Assembly (NCBI RefSeq): GCF_039539445.1
Contig: NZ_BAABDD010000035.1
Span: forward strand, 1-40,915
Length of the DNA stretch: 40,915 bases
Direction: 5' to 3'
Source of the DNA: Salinactinospora qingdaonensis
GTDB lineage: Bacteria; Actinomycetota; Actinomycetes; Streptosporangiales; Streptosporangiaceae
Below, piece after piece: positions 23,407 through 32,065 of the stretch. Both the position numbers and the translations under genes were made by a program. The notes below the pieces were generated by a model that worked only from the letters and a program-made list of their open reading frames with translations, was not told the DNA's origin and made no database searches. Every line of letters starts with the position of its first letter. Position 1 is the first letter of the stretch.

Positions 23407-24435
23407 ATGGACTACCGCCTCTTGGGCAGGACAGGCGTATCGGTCAGCCCCCTGTGCCTGGGAGCGATGATGTTCGGCGCCTGGGGGAACCAGGACCGGA
23501 AGGAGTCGACCCGCATCATCCACCATGCGCTGGATGCGGGGATCAACTTCGTCGACACCGCCGACGTCTACTCCGCCGGCGAGTCCGAGGAGATCGTGGG
23601 TGAGGCGCTCGCCGGGGGACGGCGCGACGACGTCATCCTCGCGACGAAGTTCTTCATCCCGATGAGCGAGGCACCCAACGAGCGCGGCGGGTCGCGCCGG
23701 TGGATCATGCGCGAGGTGGAGAACTCGCTGCGTCGCCTCAAGACCGACTACATCGACCTGTACCAGGTCCACCGGCCCAGCCCCGACACCGACGTCGAGG
23801 AGACGCTCGGTGCGCTCTCGGATCTGGTGCACCAGGGCAAGGTGCGCTACATCGGGTCGTCGTCCTACTCCGCCAGCCAGATCGTCGAGGCGCAGTGGGC
23901 GGCGAGGGACCGCCGGCTACAGCGGTTCGTCACCGAGCAGCCGCCCTACTCCATCCTGGTGCGCGGCATCGAGGAGGACGTGCTGCCCACGGCGCGCAGG
24001 CACGGGATGGGCACTCTCACCTACAGCCCGCTCGCGGGCGGTTGGCTGTCGGGACGGTGGCGCAAGGGTCACGACACGCCGACGCCGGTCTCGCCCGCGC
24101 GGCAGCGCCTCGTCGACCGGTTCGACATGTCCTTGCCGGAGAACCAGCGCAAGCTGGAGGTCGTGGAGTCGCTGGCGCAGCTCGCCGACGAGGCCGGGAT
24201 GAGCCTCATCGAGCTGGCGATCGCCTTCGTCATCAACCACCCCGCCGTCACCTCGGCGATCATCGGCCCGCGCACGATGGAACAGCTCGAATCCCAGTTG
24301 CCCGCGGCCGACCGCACGCTTTCGACCGAGGTGCTCGACCGTATCGACGCGCTCGTCGCGCCCGGCACAACGATCAACCCCGCCGACAACAGCTACGGCG
24401 CCGCCGAGCTGACGGCCTCCGCCCGGCGGCGCTGA
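23407..24435 (+). CDS. Aldo-keto reductase
   Basis: This 342-residue member of the AKR superfamily resembles the YajO/Tas-like potassium-channel-beta-related group. The catalytic tetrad is visible as Asp50 and Tyr55 (VDTADVY), Lys81 (ATKFF) and His122 (YQVHRPS). The C-terminal cofactor loop contains IIGPRTMEQLE, typical of NADPH binding. The ATG at 23407 follows GAGAGGA. It reduces aldehydes or ketones, substrate unknown. It may be co-expressed with the upstream zinc dehydrogenase, although two strong secondary structures separate them. Confidence 0.9.
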   Translation: MDYRLLGRTGVSVSPLCLGAMMFGAWGNQDRKESTRIIHHALDAGINFVDTADVYSAGESEEIVGEALAGGRRDDVILATKFFIPMSEAPNERGGSRRWIMREVENSLRRLKTDYIDLYQVHRPSPDTDVEETLGALSDLVHQGKVRYIGSSSYSASQIVEAQWAARDRRLQRFVTEQPPYSILVRGIEEDVLPTARRHGMGTLTYSPLAGGWLSGRWRKGHDTPTPVSPARQRLVDRFDMSLPENQRKLEVVESLAQLADEAGMSLIELAIAFVINHPAVTSAIIGPRTMEQLESQLPAADRTLSTEVLDRIDALVAPGTTINPADNSYGAAELTASARRR

Positions 24436-24497
24436 CCCGTACCCCGCTGGTGTTCTGGTTGTGTCGGTGAAAGAAAAGAGAGGCAGGGGAGGGAAGC

Positions 24498-24876
24498 ATG
24501 AGCGTGTGGACCGAGGATGAGCTGCGCCGCATCGGTGCGGACCGTGAGTTGCGCGTCGCTTCCGAGCGCCCCGACGGGACGCTGCGGCCCTACCCCACGA
24601 TCTGGGACGTGCGCTCGGGCGAGGCGATCTATATCCGCTCCGCCTACGGGGTGGACAGCGGCTGGTTCCGCCGTGCCAAGACCGCCGGCGCCGGCCGGAT
24701 CAACGCGGAGCGGCATCGAGCGAGACGTCGCGTTCAAAGTCGCCGACCCGGCGGTGCGTGGTGATGTCGACGCCGCCTACCACGAGAAGTACGACCGTTA
24801 CGGGCCGGGACCGGTCGGCGCCGTCACCGGGCCGGATGTGCTGGAGACGACGCTGCGGTTCATGCCGCGCGACTGG
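24498..24876 (+). pseudogene. DUF2255-family protein, frameshifted
   Basis: The first frame (start ATG 24498 after GGGAGGG) reads WTEDELRRIGADRELRVASE, then DGTLRPYPTIWDVRSGEAIY and YIRSAYGVDSGWFRRAK, a clear DUF2255 start. At about 24708 the sequence continues in another frame as GIERDVAFKVADPAVRGDVD, then AAYHEKYDRYGPGPVG and TLRFMPRD, the family's second half. One extra base near 24708-24712 explains the break. The expected stop after the final residues is also missing. It is either a real pseudogene or a single assembly error; the decayed neighbour downstream favours real decay. Confidence 0.75.
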
Positions 24877-24959
24877 GGTCTGATCGGGGGAGGCCCGCGT
24901 GGGAGGGCTCGAAACCACGGTCATGCTCGGCGCCGCCGTCGCGCCCGAGGCCGGTGCCG

Positions 24960-25159
24960 ACGAGGGGCACGGTACAGGAGCGGGAGTACGCGCCGTTGAC
25001 GCGCAACGAGGAGGACACGCGCTTGCGGCTGGCCGTTCTCAACCGCAAGCGCGAGGTCCTCGTGCGCAGGGCAGGATCGACGGCTCGGTCGCCCGACGGC
25101 GGCAGACCCGACTCGACGTCGAGGAACTGCGGCTCACGGGCGTCGAGGCGCTGGGCTAG
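24960..25159 (+). pseudogene. C-terminal remnant of Na+/H+ antiporter-like protein
   Basis: Two frames joined near 25066 read QEREYAPLTRNEEDTRLRLA, then VLNRKREVLVR, then GRIDGSVARRRQTRLDVEEL and RLTGVEALG with a stop at 25157-25159. This pattern of a charged helical tail (RxEVLVRxxxxGRIxxxVxRRxQxxLDxEE) is characteristic of the cytoplasmic end of CPA1-type Na+/H+ antiporters. The membrane domain is entirely absent, and it directly follows the DUF2255 wreck. Assignment is by motif recognition. Confidence 0.45.
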
Positions 25160-25198
25160 GACGCCCTGCCGTGAACGAGGGACCTGGCCCCGCCCGGG

Positions 25199-25954
25199 TC
25201 AGAGAGCGCGGTTGAACAGCTCCAGCAGCGCACTCCAGTGGCGTTCGGTGGCTTCGGGGTCGTGGTTGGCGGTGTCGGCCTGGGTGTAGCCGTGGTGCGC
25301 ACCGGTGTAGACCTCGGCCCGGTAGGTGACACCTGCGGCGGTGAGGGCCTTGTTGAGACGGTCGATCTGCTCCGGGGGCAGGGCGGCGTCCTGGTCGGCG
25401 TGGCCGAAGTACAGTTCAGCGGTGATGTGCTCGGCGAGCAGGTGCGGGCTGTCGGAGGCATCGGTGGCCAGGTTGGCGCCGTGGAAGCCGGCCATGGCGG
25501 CCACGCGGTCCGGGTAGGTGCCTGCTGTGCGCAGCCCCAAGGCGACGCCCATGCAGTAGCCGGTGACGCCGACCGGTCCCTCGGCCGTCTGGGGGATGTC
25601 GGCCAGGTGGCGCAGGTAGGCGCCGGCGTCGCGTATCACCTGTTCGGGGGTGAGCGCCTGCATGAGCGGGCCGACCTTCTGGAAGATCTCTGGCCGCTGG
25701 CCAGGGTCGATGAAGTCGGGCAACTCCACCACCGGGGAGCGTCCGTGGCGGTAGAAGACGTTGGGGACCAGCACCGTGTACCCCGCGCTGGCTAGGCGGG
25801 AGGCCACCCGCTCCAGTTGGGGGCGCAGGCCGAAGGCGTCCATGTACATCAGGACGCCGGGGTGGGCGGCGCCGTCGTCAAGATAGGCGAGGTAGGCGTC
25901 GGCGGTGCCGTCCTCGGTGTGGATGTCCACGGTCGATCCATGCACGGTAGCCAT
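25199..25954 (-). CDS. Dienelactone-hydrolase-family protein
   Basis: This 251-residue alpha/beta-hydrolase has the DLH signature: the cysteine nucleophile Cys134 in GYCMG, the probable acid Asp187 in FGHADQD and the histidine His221 in AHHGY. Members hydrolyse dienelactones from aromatic breakdown or other small esters, in the cytosol. The ATG at 25954 follows AAGGGGA. The gene stands alone on the minus strand. The neighbouring TetR and steroid-dehydrogenase-like genes hint at catabolism of cyclic compounds, but nothing ties them directly. Confidence 0.88.
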   Translation of the reverse strand: MATVHGSTVDIHTEDGTADAYLAYLDDGAAHPGVLMYMDAFGLRPQLERVASRLASAGYTVLVPNVFYRHGRSPVVELPDFIDPGQRPEIFQKVGPLMQALTPEQVIRDAGAYLRHLADIPQTAEGPVGVTGYCMGVALGLRTAGTYPDRVAAMAGFHGANLATDASDSPHLLAEHITAELYFGHADQDAALPPEQIDRLNKALTAAGVTYRAEVYTGAHHGYTQADTANHDPEATERHWSALLELFNRAL

Positions 25955-26443
25955 GAGCGTTCCCCTTGGGTGAGATACGGCGGAGCGGTTGAGAAACGGG
26001 GGGAGGCGGCGCGCCGACCGCCCGGCGCGGCGCTACCACGGGAGCACAGCGTGTCGGCCGTTGTCGCCGATGAGGGGGCGGGCCGGCGGCGCTGTCCGCG
26101 GTGCAGTCGGTGAGGGGCAGGCGGCGCGCACATCCCAGGGATACGTGCACGACCATACCGGTCTGCCCTGCTCTGGGAGCCACGGTTGTCCGCCGGGAGC
26201 GGGCCGTACCGGTTGAGGCTCGCGGCGGCAGCGGCGCCACGGATGTGGAACGGCGACACTCCGGCGCGTCTCGGGGAGCGGGCGACGGCCGGCTTCAGCG
26301 CGGTTTCGTGGGGGGCGCCGGCATCAGATCCGGGGCAAGACGCTGCGCCGCGGGGCGCGAGAGGGTCGACGCCTGGGGGCGCTCCGCGGCCGGTTCCCGC
26401 GGTTTGTGCCACCGGCACGGCGAGGTGGGTGAGTCGAGTGGGT
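25955..26443. other. Intergenic region without a recognised gene
   Basis: About 490 bases of GC-rich sequence. Open frames on both strands read as low-complexity Arg/Ala/Gly/Pro strings without ribosome sites or motifs. I see no clear terminator or operator. The promoter of the DLH-type gene must lie in its left end. Confidence 0.5.
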
Positions 26444-27019
26444 TCAGTGCTGCCTTCCGGCGTTTCTTGAAAAGAGGAACGGCCGCAGCACCCGCTCCAC
26501 CGCCTCCCGAACGGCGCCGGACTCGGAGGCGGTTACGGCGGCGCCGTAGGCCATGCGCTGGGCCAGGAGGACATCGTCGGGGGTCAGCTCGGGGGCGACG
26601 AGGTCGGCGTCGCGGGCGCGGCGCAAGGGGGCCTCGACCAGCGCGCGCAGCCGCTTGGCACCCTCGTAGTCGGTGACGCTATGGCGGGCCTCGACCACCA
26701 TCTCCACGAACGCGCTCTCCTGGATCGTCAGCTCCAGCAGCCGGTGCCAGAGGCGCTCGAAGACCTCGTCGTCGGGTTCGGCGGCCATGGTCTCCAGTTC
26801 GGCGAAGTTGTCCTCGAACACGGCGAAGGCGAGGTCAAGGCGGGTCGAGAAGTGCCGGTAGAGCACGCCCTGGCCCACCCCGGCCTCGCGGGCGATCACG
26901 CTGAGAGGGACGTGGTAGCCGCGGTCGGTGAAGAGGCGACGGGCCGTGGCCAGGATCGCGGTGCGGTTGTCGGCTGCCGCCGCGGGACCCCGGTTGCGCT
27001 TGCGTTTCGTAGGAGGCAC
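26444..27019 (-). CDS. TetR-family transcriptional regulator
   Basis: This 191-residue protein has a TetR DNA-binding domain at residues 18-65 (RTAILATARRLFTDRGYHV, then LSVIAREAGVGQGVLYRHF) and a helical ligand-binding C-terminal domain. It diverges from a 3-ketosteroid-dehydrogenase-like gene, and a perfect 10+10 palindrome lies between them, 16 bases from its own start. The GTG at 27019 has no clear ribosome site; it may be translated from a leaderless or very short leader. It probably represses both genes and releases on binding a steroid-like or other hydrophobic ligand. Confidence 0.88.
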   Translation of the reverse strand: MPPTKRKRNRGPAAAADNRTAILATARRLFTDRGYHVPLSVIAREAGVGQGVLYRHFSTRLDLAFAVFEDNFAELETMAAEPDDEVFERLWHRLLELTIQESAFVEMVVEARHSVTDYEGAKRLRALVEAPLRRARDADLVAPELTPDDVLLAQRMAYGAAVTASESGAVREAVERVLRPFLFSRNAGRQH

Positions 27020-27034
27020 AGTGGCATTCTACGT

Positions 27035-27056
27035 AACCGGACAACCTTGTCCGGTT
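27035..27056. promoter_or_regulatory. TetR operator
   Basis: AACCGGACAA (27035-27044) and TTGTCCGGTT (27047-27056) form a perfect palindrome around CC, between the TetR-type start and the ribosome site of the flavoprotein. The length and position are typical for a TetR dimer site. Confidence 0.8.
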
Positions 27057-27073
27057 TGATGGAGGTGCGGATG

Positions 27074-28759
27074 ATGTCCGAATCCTGGGAATCCATCGAG
27101 TCCGTCGAGCCCCGTGAGGCCGACACACCCTTCGACTACGCCTATGACGTCGTCGTGGTCGGCACCGGCGGCGCCGGCTTCGCCACTGCCATGGGGGCCG
27201 CCGATGAAGGCATGAGCGTCCTGATGGTGGAGAGCACCGACAAGTGGGGCGGTAGCACCGCCATGTCGGGCGGCGGACTGTGGCTGCCCGACAACCCGCT
27301 CATGAAACGCGACGGCGTGGGCGACTCCCGTGACGAGGCGCTGGCCTACCTGGAGGCCACGGTCGGTGACGCGGGCCGCGCGACCTCGCGCGAACGCAAA
27401 GAGGCGTTCGTCGACGGGGTCGCCGACCTCGTCACCACCGCCGAGAAGTACGGCATGGTCTTCACCCGCGCGGCGGACTACCCCGACTACTATCCCGAGC
27501 TTCCCGGCGGCAAGATCGGCCGCGCGATCGAGGCCAAGCCGATCGATGCCAAGACGATCGGCCCCTGGCGGCGCTCAATACGGACCTCGGCGCTCATGCC
27601 CGTCAAGACCGATGACGTGTGGCTCATGCAGCGCTCCTGGTCAACCCCCGCGGGGTTTGTACGCGGCGCCGAGGTGGCCTTGCGCATGCTCGGTTCCGTG
27701 GTGCGCGGCCAGCGGCTCGCGGGTATCGGCGCGGCGCTGACCACGTCGTTCCTCAAGGCGGTCGTGGGCAAGCTCGGGGTGCCACTGTGGCTCAACGCCC
27801 CGCTACGTTCGCTTATCGTCGAAGACGGCCGTGTCGTCGGCGTCCGGGTCATGCGCTCGGGCCGTTCCGTGACCGTGGGCGCTTCCCGCGGTGTCATGCT
27901 CGCCGCCGGCGGCTTCGACCACAACACCGAGTGGCGCCAGAAGTACCACGGCATCGAGGGTGCCCCCTCCGGCAACCCGGGCAACCTCGGGCAGGCCATC
28001 GCGATCGCCCAATCCGCCGGCGCCGCGGTCGAGCTGATGGACGACGCCTGGTGGGGCGCCTCGGTCGCCGCGCCTCCCGGCCACGATCCCTCCTTCATCG
28101 TGGGCGAGCGAGCGCTGCCGTACTCGATCCTCGTCGACGCCTGCGGCGAGCGCTTCGCCAACGAGTCCGAATCCTATGTCGACCTGGGCCACCACATGCT
28201 CGAACACGACAGGGACGGCGCTTTCTGGCTCGTCGCCGACGCCCGGCACGCGCGCCGCTACCTGCGCACCTTCGCCATGGACCCGCGCCTCACCAAGGCC
28301 ATGGCCCAAGCGGGCATCATGGCCAAAGCCGCCACGCTGGAGGAGCTGGCCACCAAGCTCGACATAGAGCCGGCCCGGCTACGGGCCACCGTGGACCGGT
28401 TCAACGGCTTCGCCCGTTCGGGCGTGGACGGCGACTTCGGCCGCGGCAACTCCGCCTACGACCGCTACTACGGTGACCCGACCGTGCACCCCAACCCGTG
28501 CCTGGGGCCGCTGGAGAAGGGGCCGTTCACGGCGTTCCGGGTGGTCGTGGGCGACCTCGGCACCAAGGGCGGCATCCTCACCGACGCCGATGCCCGCGCT
28601 TTACGCGAGGACGCCACCGCGATCGAGGGCCTCTACGCAGCGGGCAACAGCTCCGCCTCGGTCATGGGGCGCACCTACCCCGGACCGGGGTCGACCATCG
28701 GCCCGGCGACGGTGTTCGGCCTGCGCGCCGCCCGGCACATGGGGCAGATGAACGGCTGA
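27074..28759 (+). CDS. 3-ketosteroid-delta1-dehydrogenase-like FAD flavoprotein
   Basis: This 561-residue flavoprotein belongs to the FAD-binding fumarate-reductase/3-oxosteroid-1-dehydrogenase family. The dinucleotide-binding motif is VVVVGTGGAGFATA (about residues 26-39) with Glu53 for the ribose. WGGSTAMSGGGLWLP follows, and the C-terminal TYPGPGSTIGPATVFG closes the FAD site and carries the tyrosine expected near the steroid A ring. CGERFANES is also typical. It would introduce a C1-C2 double bond into 3-ketosteroids, although other enone substrates are possible. The ATG at 27074 lies eight bases after GGAGG; 27071 is an alternative. Control is by the divergent TetR through 27035-27056. 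No other steroid genes are visible. Confidence 0.88.
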   Translation: MSESWESIESVEPREADTPFDYAYDVVVVGTGGAGFATAMGAADEGMSVLMVESTDKWGGSTAMSGGGLWLPDNPLMKRDGVGDSRDEALAYLEATVGDAGRATSRERKEAFVDGVADLVTTAEKYGMVFTRAADYPDYYPELPGGKIGRAIEAKPIDAKTIGPWRRSIRTSALMPVKTDDVWLMQRSWSTPAGFVRGAEVALRMLGSVVRGQRLAGIGAALTTSFLKAVVGKLGVPLWLNAPLRSLIVEDGRVVGVRVMRSGRSVTVGASRGVMLAAGGFDHNTEWRQKYHGIEGAPSGNPGNLGQAIAIAQSAGAAVELMDDAWWGASVAAPPGHDPSFIVGERALPYSILVDACGERFANESESYVDLGHHMLEHDRDGAFWLVADARHARRYLRTFAMDPRLTKAMAQAGIMAKAATLEELATKLDIEPARLRATVDRFNGFARSGVDGDFGRGNSAYDRYYGDPTVHPNPCLGPLEKGPFTAFRVVVGDLGTKGGILTDADARALREDATAIEGLYAAGNSSASVMGRTYPGPGSTIGPATVFGLRAARHMGQMNG

Positions 28760-28762
28760 TCG

Positions 28763-28789
28763 GGTGGGGAGGAGATTCCCCTCCCCACC
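28763..28789 (+). terminator. Terminator after the flavoprotein gene
   Basis: GGTGGGGAGG (28763-28772) pairs with CCTCCCCACC (28780-28789) around a seven-base loop, immediately after the stop codon at 28757-28759. Confidence 0.8.
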
Positions 28790-29295
28790 TGAGAGCGAGC
28801 GCCTGCCGCCAGCGGGCACGCCGAAGCCCGGTCGGCCGCCTCGATGCGGCGGTGCTCTTAGCAGGGCTGGACTATCCGGCCGGCGCCGTCTACGAAGCCG
28901 ACTCCGTGGCCCCCTATTTTCCCACTCGAGCGGCGGACGGCCGAGTACCGCCGCCACATATGGCGGCCGGCACGGCAGGTTTCGGGAGCCGGATCACCAC
29001 GTGAACTCCCACGATCCCGGAAACAACCGCTCTCCAACAATCGTCGACGGTTTCAGAGTTGCCATGGGATGCTGCGCGTATGCCTCAGCTTCCGCATGGA
29101 ACCCGACTACACCCCACAGTCAATTTCCCGTTTTAGGTATGTGGTCGCGGCTCGGCTCCTGGGGCACCTTCGCCCCCGTGCGCCCAGGACGCGAGCGGTC
29201 CGGAGAGCGACGACGGAGCCCCGCACCGTTCCTGGGGCCACCCGCCGCTGACTCTCGGCTCTTTCCTGCCGCCCCTACACCCGGGAAGCGCTGAC
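28790..29295. other. Intergenic region before the M23-like gene
   Basis: No gene is supported. GCCGCCA (28950-28956) and TGGCGGC (28961-28967) form a 7+7 palindrome around CATA that could be an operator. The stretch 29030-29130 is less GC-rich and may hold the promoter of the next gene. Confidence 0.4.
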
Positions 29296-30561
29296 ATGAC
29301 TCTTTTGTTGCTGAACGCCGCCTTAATCCTTGCCGTCGTGGGCGTCGTCCACTGGTATCTATACAAACGCCTGGTCAAGGACACCTCTCGCGCGGGCGAC
29401 GTGTGGCGACGTACCGGCACAGCGCTGGTGTGGCTGCTTGCGGCGATCACCCTCGGCGCAATGGTCGTCGGACCTGCCGATGCGCCTTTCGAGGTCGTAC
29501 GCGCCTTCGAGTGGCCGAGTCGAATCTGGCTGAACCTACTGCCCTACCTCGTCATCGCTTTGCTCTTGGGGGAACTGGCCCGTCCCCTGCTGCGACAGAG
29601 CTTCACCCACCGTGTCGCCTCCTCGCCGCGGGGACCGAGCAATGGAGCCCCTCCGGAGGTCGCAGACGCGGCTCCCGCCGCCCCAGGCGTCAAAGACGAG
29701 GACGCCGGAGGAAAAGCCGCCGGTGCAAACGAGGCGAAAGACAGCGAAACCTCCCGCCGCATCTTTATCGCCCGTGGCGTCGGACTCGGGGCCACGACCC
29801 TGGCCGGGGGGATCACCTATGTTGGAACCATGGCTGGAGATTCGCCTTCGCAAAAGCCGGGGGACCGGGGGATCGAACTCTCGCTGCCCTTCACGGGACG
29901 GTGGCATGTCGAGAACAGCCCAGCTCGACGGGTACCGAGTCATGGCACCGACTTGTTCGGCGGGCGTTACGCCATCGACTTCGTCGGGGTGGACAGGCAG
30001 CACCGGACGGCCGGCAGCCGTAGCTGGCGGACCTTCTTGGCCACCGAGCCGCCAGAACTGTTCTTCGCCTTCGGTCGGCCGATTCTGGCTCCCGGGAACG
30101 GAACCGTCGTCGCGGTGCATGACGGCGAACCCGATCATGAAGCGCGCCGGTCACAGCCGGCGTTGATCCCGTACGCTTTGAGCCAAGGTGCGCGGGTTCG
30201 GGAGGGTGTAAACGCTATCGCGGGAAACTATGTGATCATCTCCCTGGCGGAGAGTGACGTTTTCGTCGCTCTGGTGCATTTCCAAGCCGGCAGCATCCGG
30301 GTCTCCGTCGGCCAGCAAGTTGTAGAAGGCGAGCACATCGCGAACTGTGGCAACTCCGGCAACTCGACCCAGCCGCATGTGCACGTTCAAGCCATGGACA
30401 GCGCGGATCTGTCCGTTGCCAAGGGCGTGCCGATGCAGTTTCGACGCTTCCGGGAATGGCCCTCCGGCGTCAGCGGGAGCCGGGTCAGGGAGCGGGCCAT
30501 CCCGGGTGAGCGCGCGGTGGTGGAACCGTTGTCGAACTCGTCGAAAACGACCGGTCGCTGA
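29296..30561 (+). CDS. Membrane-anchored M23-like protein with metallophosphoesterase-type N-terminus
   Basis: This 421-residue protein has at least three membrane helices in its first 110 residues (LLLNAALILAVVGVVHWYLY; ALVWLLAAITLGAMVVG; LNLLPYLVIALLLG). A charged Ala/Pro/Glu/Asp linker follows, then RRIFIARGVGLGATTLAGG, a fourth helix. This N-terminal half looks like the anchor of actinomycete YkuE-type metallophosphoesterases. The rest (about 205-385) is instead an M23/LytM-like beta domain: HGTDLFGG with RYAIDFV, GNYVIISL, VALVHFQAGSIRVSVGQQV and the ligand-like PHVHVQ. It may cut or bind peptidoglycan outside the cell, or be an inactive scaffold. The ATG at 29296 has only a weak ribosome site. 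No operon partner is seen. Confidence 0.78.
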   Translation: MTLLLLNAALILAVVGVVHWYLYKRLVKDTSRAGDVWRRTGTALVWLLAAITLGAMVVGPADAPFEVVRAFEWPSRIWLNLLPYLVIALLLGELARPLLRQSFTHRVASSPRGPSNGAPPEVADAAPAAPGVKDEDAGGKAAGANEAKDSETSRRIFIARGVGLGATTLAGGITYVGTMAGDSPSQKPGDRGIELSLPFTGRWHVENSPARRVPSHGTDLFGGRYAIDFVGVDRQHRTAGSRSWRTFLATEPPELFFAFGRPILAPGNGTVVAVHDGEPDHEARRSQPALIPYALSQGARVREGVNAIAGNYVIISLAESDVFVALVHFQAGSIRVSVGQQVVEGEHIANCGNSGNSTQPHVHVQAMDSADLSVAKGVPMQFRRFREWPSGVSGSRVRERAIPGERAVVEPLSNSSKTTGR

Positions 30562-31336
30562 CAAGGCAGCGAGCAATAGGCGTGGATACTCGCACGACCT
30601 GGTCGCGGATCGGGGAAGGGCCAGGTCCGATCTGGATGCCGGGCGGGGGCATCGCCCCCGCCCGAGGTGCGCGCCGTTCCCCTGATTCCTTGAGGCTCGT
30701 GGGTGAGGAGCTCGGCACACCCCTGATACGCGAGCTCGCGGCTCTGTTGCCACAACGCCCCGGTGCGGAAGGCCACGCGGCGTGCCCGTTCTGTGTACCG
30801 CGGTGACTCCCCGAAGCAACCGACACCCGTCCCGACGAACGCAGCCGTGCCCCGCCTGTTCGGTCAGACCAAAACGGGAATCGTCGCCGATCAACACGCC
30901 CCTCGGCGGTGACCACGCGCGCGAATTCTTCCACGTATGCAACACACAACCGTGATGAAGTCGGAGTTCGGGCCGTCGAGCGAGCTAGACGCCCTCCGAG
31001 AAAACGTGGTGGCGCTCCCCGTCACCGCGCCGCTCTCGTTGCGCGATGTCGATGACTGTAGAAACCCACGACGACCTACACATCCATCTCATAGCAAAGG
31101 AACACGCATCCGACGCTCAGGGCCGGCCACGTCCTCGTCTCAGCTCGCCTGCCACGAAGCGGCGGAATTGCCGCGTGGAACGCTAACGCGAACATCGGCC
31201 ACACAGTGAAGCATCCGAATACTGAGTGCAACCGAGTCGATCATTCCGCTTACCGTTATAGTGCTCGATGTCGGAAACCGCACTTCCTGTTGAATCCCCC
31301 GAAAACACGACTTCCAGCGAATCTGTTCGGTGAACG
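30562..31336. other. Intergenic region, no gene recognised
   Basis: About 775 bases between the M23-like gene and the LuxR-type gene, which converge here. A strong terminator lies at 30640-30664. The remainder shows no motif-bearing frame; the last 150 bases, next to the LuxR-type stop, are noticeably less GC-rich. Confidence 0.5.
30640..30664. terminator. Strong terminator after the M23-like gene
   Basis: CGGGCGGGGGC (30640-30650) pairs perfectly with GCCCCCGCCCG (30654-30664) around an ATC loop, about 80 bases past the stop codon. Confidence 0.75.
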
Positions 31337-32065
31337 TCAGTGATCCGCCTCAGTGCACTGTTTCACCAGGTTGTACTGCAATGCAACGGCTACGGCCAGC
31401 GTCCGGTTCGGGCAGTTGAGCTTGGCCAACACATTGGCGACCAGGCGTTTCGCGCCGTGCGAGGAGATCTGCAACTGCGTAGCGATCTGCTTGTTGCTCA
31501 GCCCACCGACGAGTAGCTGTAGCGCCTGTCTCTCCCTGGGGGTCAGGTCGGGCAACGGCGGGGTCGGTTCAACCTGTCCGGCCCTCGCCTTGGCCAGCAG
31601 TCGCCCCCCGATCTGCGGCGGGATGACCACGTCCCCCCTGCACACCTTCTGTAGCGAGTCGTTGAGTGTTTCCGTGGTCAACTGGTCCAAGATGAGGAAG
31701 CCGTCCGTGGACACCTTGGCCACAGTGTCGAACAACTCCTCGTGACAGCGAGGGAGCAGCAGCAACACCTTGGAGCCCATCGCCCAGACCTGCTGCGCCA
31801 GGCGCTCGATCGCCGCCGTCCGTTCGTCGTCGCAGGCCAGGATGACTACATCTGGACACCTGTCCGTCATCTTCCCCGAATCCGAACATTTGCCCGCCAT
31901 TTGCGCAGGCGCACCGATAGGTGAATCCCACAGCACGATATCATGCTGAATCGGCGCAGAATTCAACATTGCAATGAGACCCTGAAGGATTACTTCATTG
32001 TCAACATTAATCGCCACCAACAGTGCATTGAATTGTTTTTCGGTTAAAGAAATAGGCTGAGTCAC
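31337..32065 (-). CDS. LuxR/NarL-type regulator with degenerate receiver domain
   Basis: This 242-residue protein ends in a LuxR helix-turn-helix (about residues 177-235: LTPRERQALQLLVGGLSNKQ, then IATQLQISSHGAKRLVANVL). The N-terminal part has the fold of a response-regulator receiver, but the phospho-acceptor position after PDVVIL is alanine instead of aspartate, so it is unlikely to be phosphorylated. A GTG at 32065 is chosen because GGAGA lies five bases upstream; a TTG at 32077 is possible but lacks a ribosome site. It diverges from the NRPS gene across a 1.7-kb gap and is a good candidate for its pathway-specific activator. Confidence 0.82.
   Translation of the reverse strand: MTQPISLTEKQFNALLVAINVDNEVILQGLIAMLNSAPIQHDIVLWDSPIGAPAQMAGKCSDSGKMTDRCPDVVILACDDERTAAIERLAQQVWAMGSKVLLLLPRCHEELFDTVAKVSTDGFLILDQLTTETLNDSLQKVCRGDVVIPPQIGGRLLAKARAGQVEPTPPLPDLTPRERQALQLLVGGLSNKQIATQLQISSHGAKRLVANVLAKLNCPNRTLAVAVALQYNLVKQCTEADH

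Noticed and set aside
26101..26676. Open frame on the plus strand running into the TetR-type gene
   Set aside because: Low-complexity Arg/Gly/Pro translation, antisense to the TetR C-terminus, with no ribosome site.
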